Positions 6,125-6,204 of a stretch of 6,204 nt of DNA are shown here, piece after piece. How positions within the stretch are numbered: the stretch's first letter is position 1; each line of letters starts with the position of its first letter. The notes below the pieces were generated by a model. That model made no database searches. It saw only the letters and a program-made list of their open reading frames with translations, and was not told the origin of the DNA. Position numbers and translations under genes: made by a program. The stretch is from Pseudomonadota bacterium (GTDB lineage Bacteria > Bdellovibrionota > JAFGOL01). The stretch spans positions 1-6,204 of the forward strand of contig JAPLFT010000306.1 of the NCBI GenBank assembly GCA_026390535.1. The letters are read 5' to 3'.

Positions 6125-6204
6125 ATGATGCAGAGGAAGATATTCGGCACCGACGGAATAAGAGGTGTCCCCAACAAAGAACCTCTTACAATGGAAAATA
6201 TTCT
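6125..6204 (+). CDS. glmM: phosphoglucosamine mutase GlmM, N-terminal fragment cut by window edge
   Basis: Only the first 26 codons are visible. They read MMQRKIFGTDGIRGVPNKEP and then LTMENI, the hallmark FGTDGIRG start of GlmM, which converts glucosamine-6-phosphate to glucosamine-1-phosphate for UDP-GlcNAc synthesis. The catalytic serine loop lies beyond the window. AAAGGAGA (6107-6114), inside the end of cdaR, precedes ATG 6125 by 10 nt. A second ATG directly follows at 6128 but is further from this site. In Firmicutes GlmM binds and inhibits CdaA, so its position as the next gene after cdaR fits both enzymatic and regulatory roles. A different alpha-D-phosphohexomutase is possible from this fragment alone, but motif and context favour GlmM. 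Confidence 0.93.
   Translation, partial: MMQRKIFGTDGIRGVPNKEPLTMENI

Overview
The window is a compact bacterial chromosomal segment, moderately AT-rich with heavy ATA (Ile) and AGA/AGG (Arg) use. It has two divergent transcription units separated by one 163-bp intergenic region (1148-1310). The rightward unit is ftsH-folP-cdaA-cdaR-glmM, with neighbours overlapping or about 6 bp apart. From memory, this gene order together with an N-terminally extended FolP resembles Desulfobacterota, Nitrospirota and related Gram-negative lineages. No rRNA, tRNA or other taxonomic marker is present, so this placement is tentative.

Left part (1-1147, minus strand): a 79-residue predicted exported protein (908-1147) that I do not recognise is followed 8 bp later by a DUF1611 protein (DgcN-like, 899 to the window edge, C-terminus missing). 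Its reading frame is open for all 299 visible codons. Some relatives act on D-glutamate, and family members often lie beside dipeptide epimerases, so a role in recycling cell-wall amino acids is a reasonable guess.

Middle (1148-1310): the shared upstream region. It holds a plausible sigma-70 promoter for the rightward operon (TTGACC, 17-bp spacer, TG-extended TAGGTT). A 14-bp imperfect palindrome covers the spacer end and -10 region. There are also an AT-rich imperfect direct repeat and the ftsH ribosome binding site. I found no convincing promoter for the minus-strand pair.

Right part (1311-6204, plus strand): FtsH is the membrane AAA+ zinc protease. FolP is dihydropteroate synthase with an extra N-terminal region of about 130 residues. 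CdaA is the membrane diadenylate cyclase that makes c-di-AMP. CdaR is its single-pass YbbR-domain partner. GlmM is phosphoglucosamine mutase, of which only the first 26 codons are visible. In Firmicutes, CdaA, CdaR and GlmM form a regulatory complex linking c-di-AMP synthesis to the UDP-GlcNAc and peptidoglycan precursor supply. The same trio here, co-transcribed with a membrane quality-control protease and a folate enzyme, suggests growth and envelope control in one operon.

No mobile element, CRISPR array, tRNA or riboswitch was found. I see no wholly new system. The least explained items are the small exported protein paired with the DUF1611 gene, the extra N-terminal domain of FolP and the palindrome over the operon promoter.
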